The notes under the pieces: generated by a model
Database searches by the model: none
Seen by the model: the letters and a program-made list of their open reading frames with translations, nothing else
What the model was told of the DNA's origin: nothing
Translations under genes and position numbers: made by a program
Assembly (NCBI GenBank): GCA_024762375.1
Contig: JANTHQ010000152.1
Span: 1 to 5,702, forward strand
DNA from: Anaerolineaceae bacterium
GTDB taxonomy: Bacteria; Chloroflexota; Anaerolineae; 4572-78
Length of the DNA: 5,702 nt
Direction: 5' to 3'
Shown here: positions 4,606 through 5,702 of the stretch, piece after piece
How positions within the stretch are numbered: the first letter of the stretch is position 1
How the letters are laid out: the number at the start of each line of letters is the position of its first letter

Positions 4606-5702
4606 TCACACGCGGGGCATCACCATAAATCCGTTTTCCAGCGAGAGTGTGGTGGTGTCAAAAGCATGGTCGAGCGCCTGCGCCACATCGGCGATGATGT
4701 CATCGGGGTCTTCGATACCGACGGCAAAACGCACCAGACTATCTTTTATGCCGATGGCTTCCCGTTCCTCCGATGAAAGTTCAAAATAGCTGACCAGCGC
4801 CACTTGATTGACCAAACTTTCCACCCCACCGAGACTCGGCCCGATGAGCGGGATTTCCAGCCGGTCGATAAATTCGCCCGTACCGGCGAAATCGGTATCG
4901 AGCACAAAACTGACCACCCCGCCGAAACCGTCCATTTGCGCGGTGGCGGTGGCGTGGTCGGGGTGCGATGGCAAGCCGGGATAGTGTACTTCCTGCACGG
5001 CGGGATGCCCCTGCAGAAATTCTGCCAGCCGTTGGGCAGTTTTGTTCTGCTGACGTACTCGCAGCGGCAGGGTTTTCAGCCCGCGCAACAGCAGGTACGC
5101 CGAATTGGGGTCGCTGACCGCACCGAACACGCCCTGCGTTTGGCGCACAGCAGCAAGCAGATATTCCGAGCCGCACACCGCGCCCGCCAGCAAATCGTTG
5201 TGCCCGCCCAGATATTTGGTGGCGGAATGCACCACCAAATCCACACCAAATTCCAGCGGGCGCTGGTTCACCGGCGTGGCGAAGGTGCTATCCGCAATGG
5301 TTTTGATGCCGTGCGGTCGGGCAATCGCCACCAGTTTTTCCAAATCGAGCACACGCAAGTAGGGGTTGGTCGGCGATTCGGAAAAGATGATTTTGGTGTT
5401 CGGGCGAATGGCGGCTTCCAGCGCGGGGAAATCCCCCATCGGCACGACGGTGGTTTCGACCCCGAACCGTTTCAGGTGGTTACCGATGAAATCGCGGGTG
5501 CGACGGTATGAGTCATCGGTGTAAATGATATGGTCGCCCGCCGAAAGAAACGTCATCAGTGTGGCAGTGATGGCTGCCATACCACTGGAAAAGAGCACGG
5601 CGTCTTCCCCGTTTTCCAGCGCGGCGATTTTCTGTTCGGCAGCGCGGATGGTGGGGTTGCCGTACCGCCCGTATTCCCAGCGATTTTCGGTTTCGCCCCA
5701 CA
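4606..5702 (-). CDS. metB: Cystathionine gamma-synthase-type PLP enzyme, 5' end cut by the window
   Basis: 364 residues are visible; about 40 N-terminal ones lie beyond the right edge. Counting from the first visible codon (Trp, 5700), YGRYGNPT (10-17) holds the Tyr/Arg that bind PLP phosphate from the neighbouring subunit, SSGMAAI follows at ~38-44, the PLP-N1 aspartate is Asp137 in DSTFATP, and the Schiff-base lysine is Lys162 in HSATKYLGGHND (DNA 5217-5215). The C-terminal part has SLGGVESL and VRFAVGIEDPDDI. The family is gamma-replacement/elimination Cys/Met metabolism enzymes. Many stretches (NQRPL, SATKYLGGHND, YPGLPSHP, GFGGVVSF) resemble plant and cyanobacterial cystathionine gamma-synthase. 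The likely reaction is an activated homoserine + cysteine to cystathionine, or with sulfide/thiocarboxylate to homocysteine. Cystathionine gamma-lyase (metC/mccB-like) cannot be excluded. It lies upstream of the sulfur-carrier operon, separated by repeats, so it is probably a separate transcript. Confidence 0.88.
   Translation of the reverse strand, partial: WGETENRWEYGRYGNPTIRAAEQKIAALENGEDAVLFSSGMAAITATLMTFLSAGDHIIYTDDSYRRTRDFIGNHLKRFGVETTVVPMGDFPALEAAIRPNTKIIFSESPTNPYLRVLDLEKLVAIARPHGIKTIADSTFATPVNQRPLEFGVDLVVHSATKYLGGHNDLLAGAVCGSEYLLAAVRQTQGVFGAVSDPNSAYLLLRGLKTLPLRVRQQNKTAQRLAEFLQGHPAVQEVHYPGLPSHPDHATATAQMDGFGGVVSFVLDTDFAGTGEFIDRLEIPLIGPSLGGVESLVNQVALVSYFELSSEEREAIGIKDSLVRFAVGIEDPDDIIADVAQALDHAFDTTTLSLENGFMVMPRV

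Noticed and set aside
4804..5511. 235-residue plus-strand open frame opposite the metB-like gene
   Set aside because: Antisense shadow of a conserved enzyme; His/Gln/Arg-rich with no motif.

Overview
The window is a stretch of bacterial chromosome of moderately high GC. All six genes that can be supported lie on the minus strand, so transcription runs from right to left. Gene content, the plant/cyanobacterial-like form of the cystathionine gamma-synthase, and the short CACAGAT-type and CCCTCCC-type intergenic repeats suggest a free-living environmental bacterium. Chloroflexota (Anaerolineae-like) is my best guess, but it is an impression from sequence style and is not proven by anything here.

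Layout in transcription order (right to left): (1) 5702-4606, a PLP enzyme of the cystathionine gamma-synthase type (MetB/MetC family) whose first ~40 residues lie beyond the right edge; (2) 4605-4315, a ~290 bp intergenic region full of short direct and inverted repeats, with a possible promoter at its end; (3) 4314-3877, a JAMM/MPN+ metallopeptidase; (4) 3884-2862, a ThiF/MoeB/HesA (E1-like) adenylyltransferase; (5) 2862-2425, a single-domain rhodanese; (6) 2384 (or 2402)-969, a monofunctional aspartate kinase; (7) 968-793, an intergenic region with a good sigma70-type extended -10 promoter; (8) 792-4, a DedA/VTT-like membrane protein. At the extreme left a TAATG overlap hints at one more gene starting just outside.

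Genes 3-6 are almost certainly one operon: the JAMM and E1 genes overlap by 8 bp (ATGACTGA), the E1 and rhodanese genes overlap by 1 bp (TGATG), and the kinase follows after 22-40 bp. JAMM peptidase + E1-like enzyme + rhodanese is the enzyme set that activates, sulfurates and trims a small ubiquitin-like sulfur-carrier protein (ThiS/MoaD/CysO/HcyS type). With aspartate kinase (entry to the homoserine/methionine/threonine branch) in the same operon and a cystathionine gamma-synthase-type enzyme next door, the economical reading is a protein-thiocarboxylate route delivering sulfur to cysteine or homocysteine. This would be comparable to CysO-CysM-Mec+ in Mycobacterium or HcyS-HcyD-HcyF/MetY in Wolinella. 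The carrier protein itself is not in the window. The assignment to amino-acid synthesis, as opposed to molybdopterin, thiamine or a thio-metabolite, is inference.
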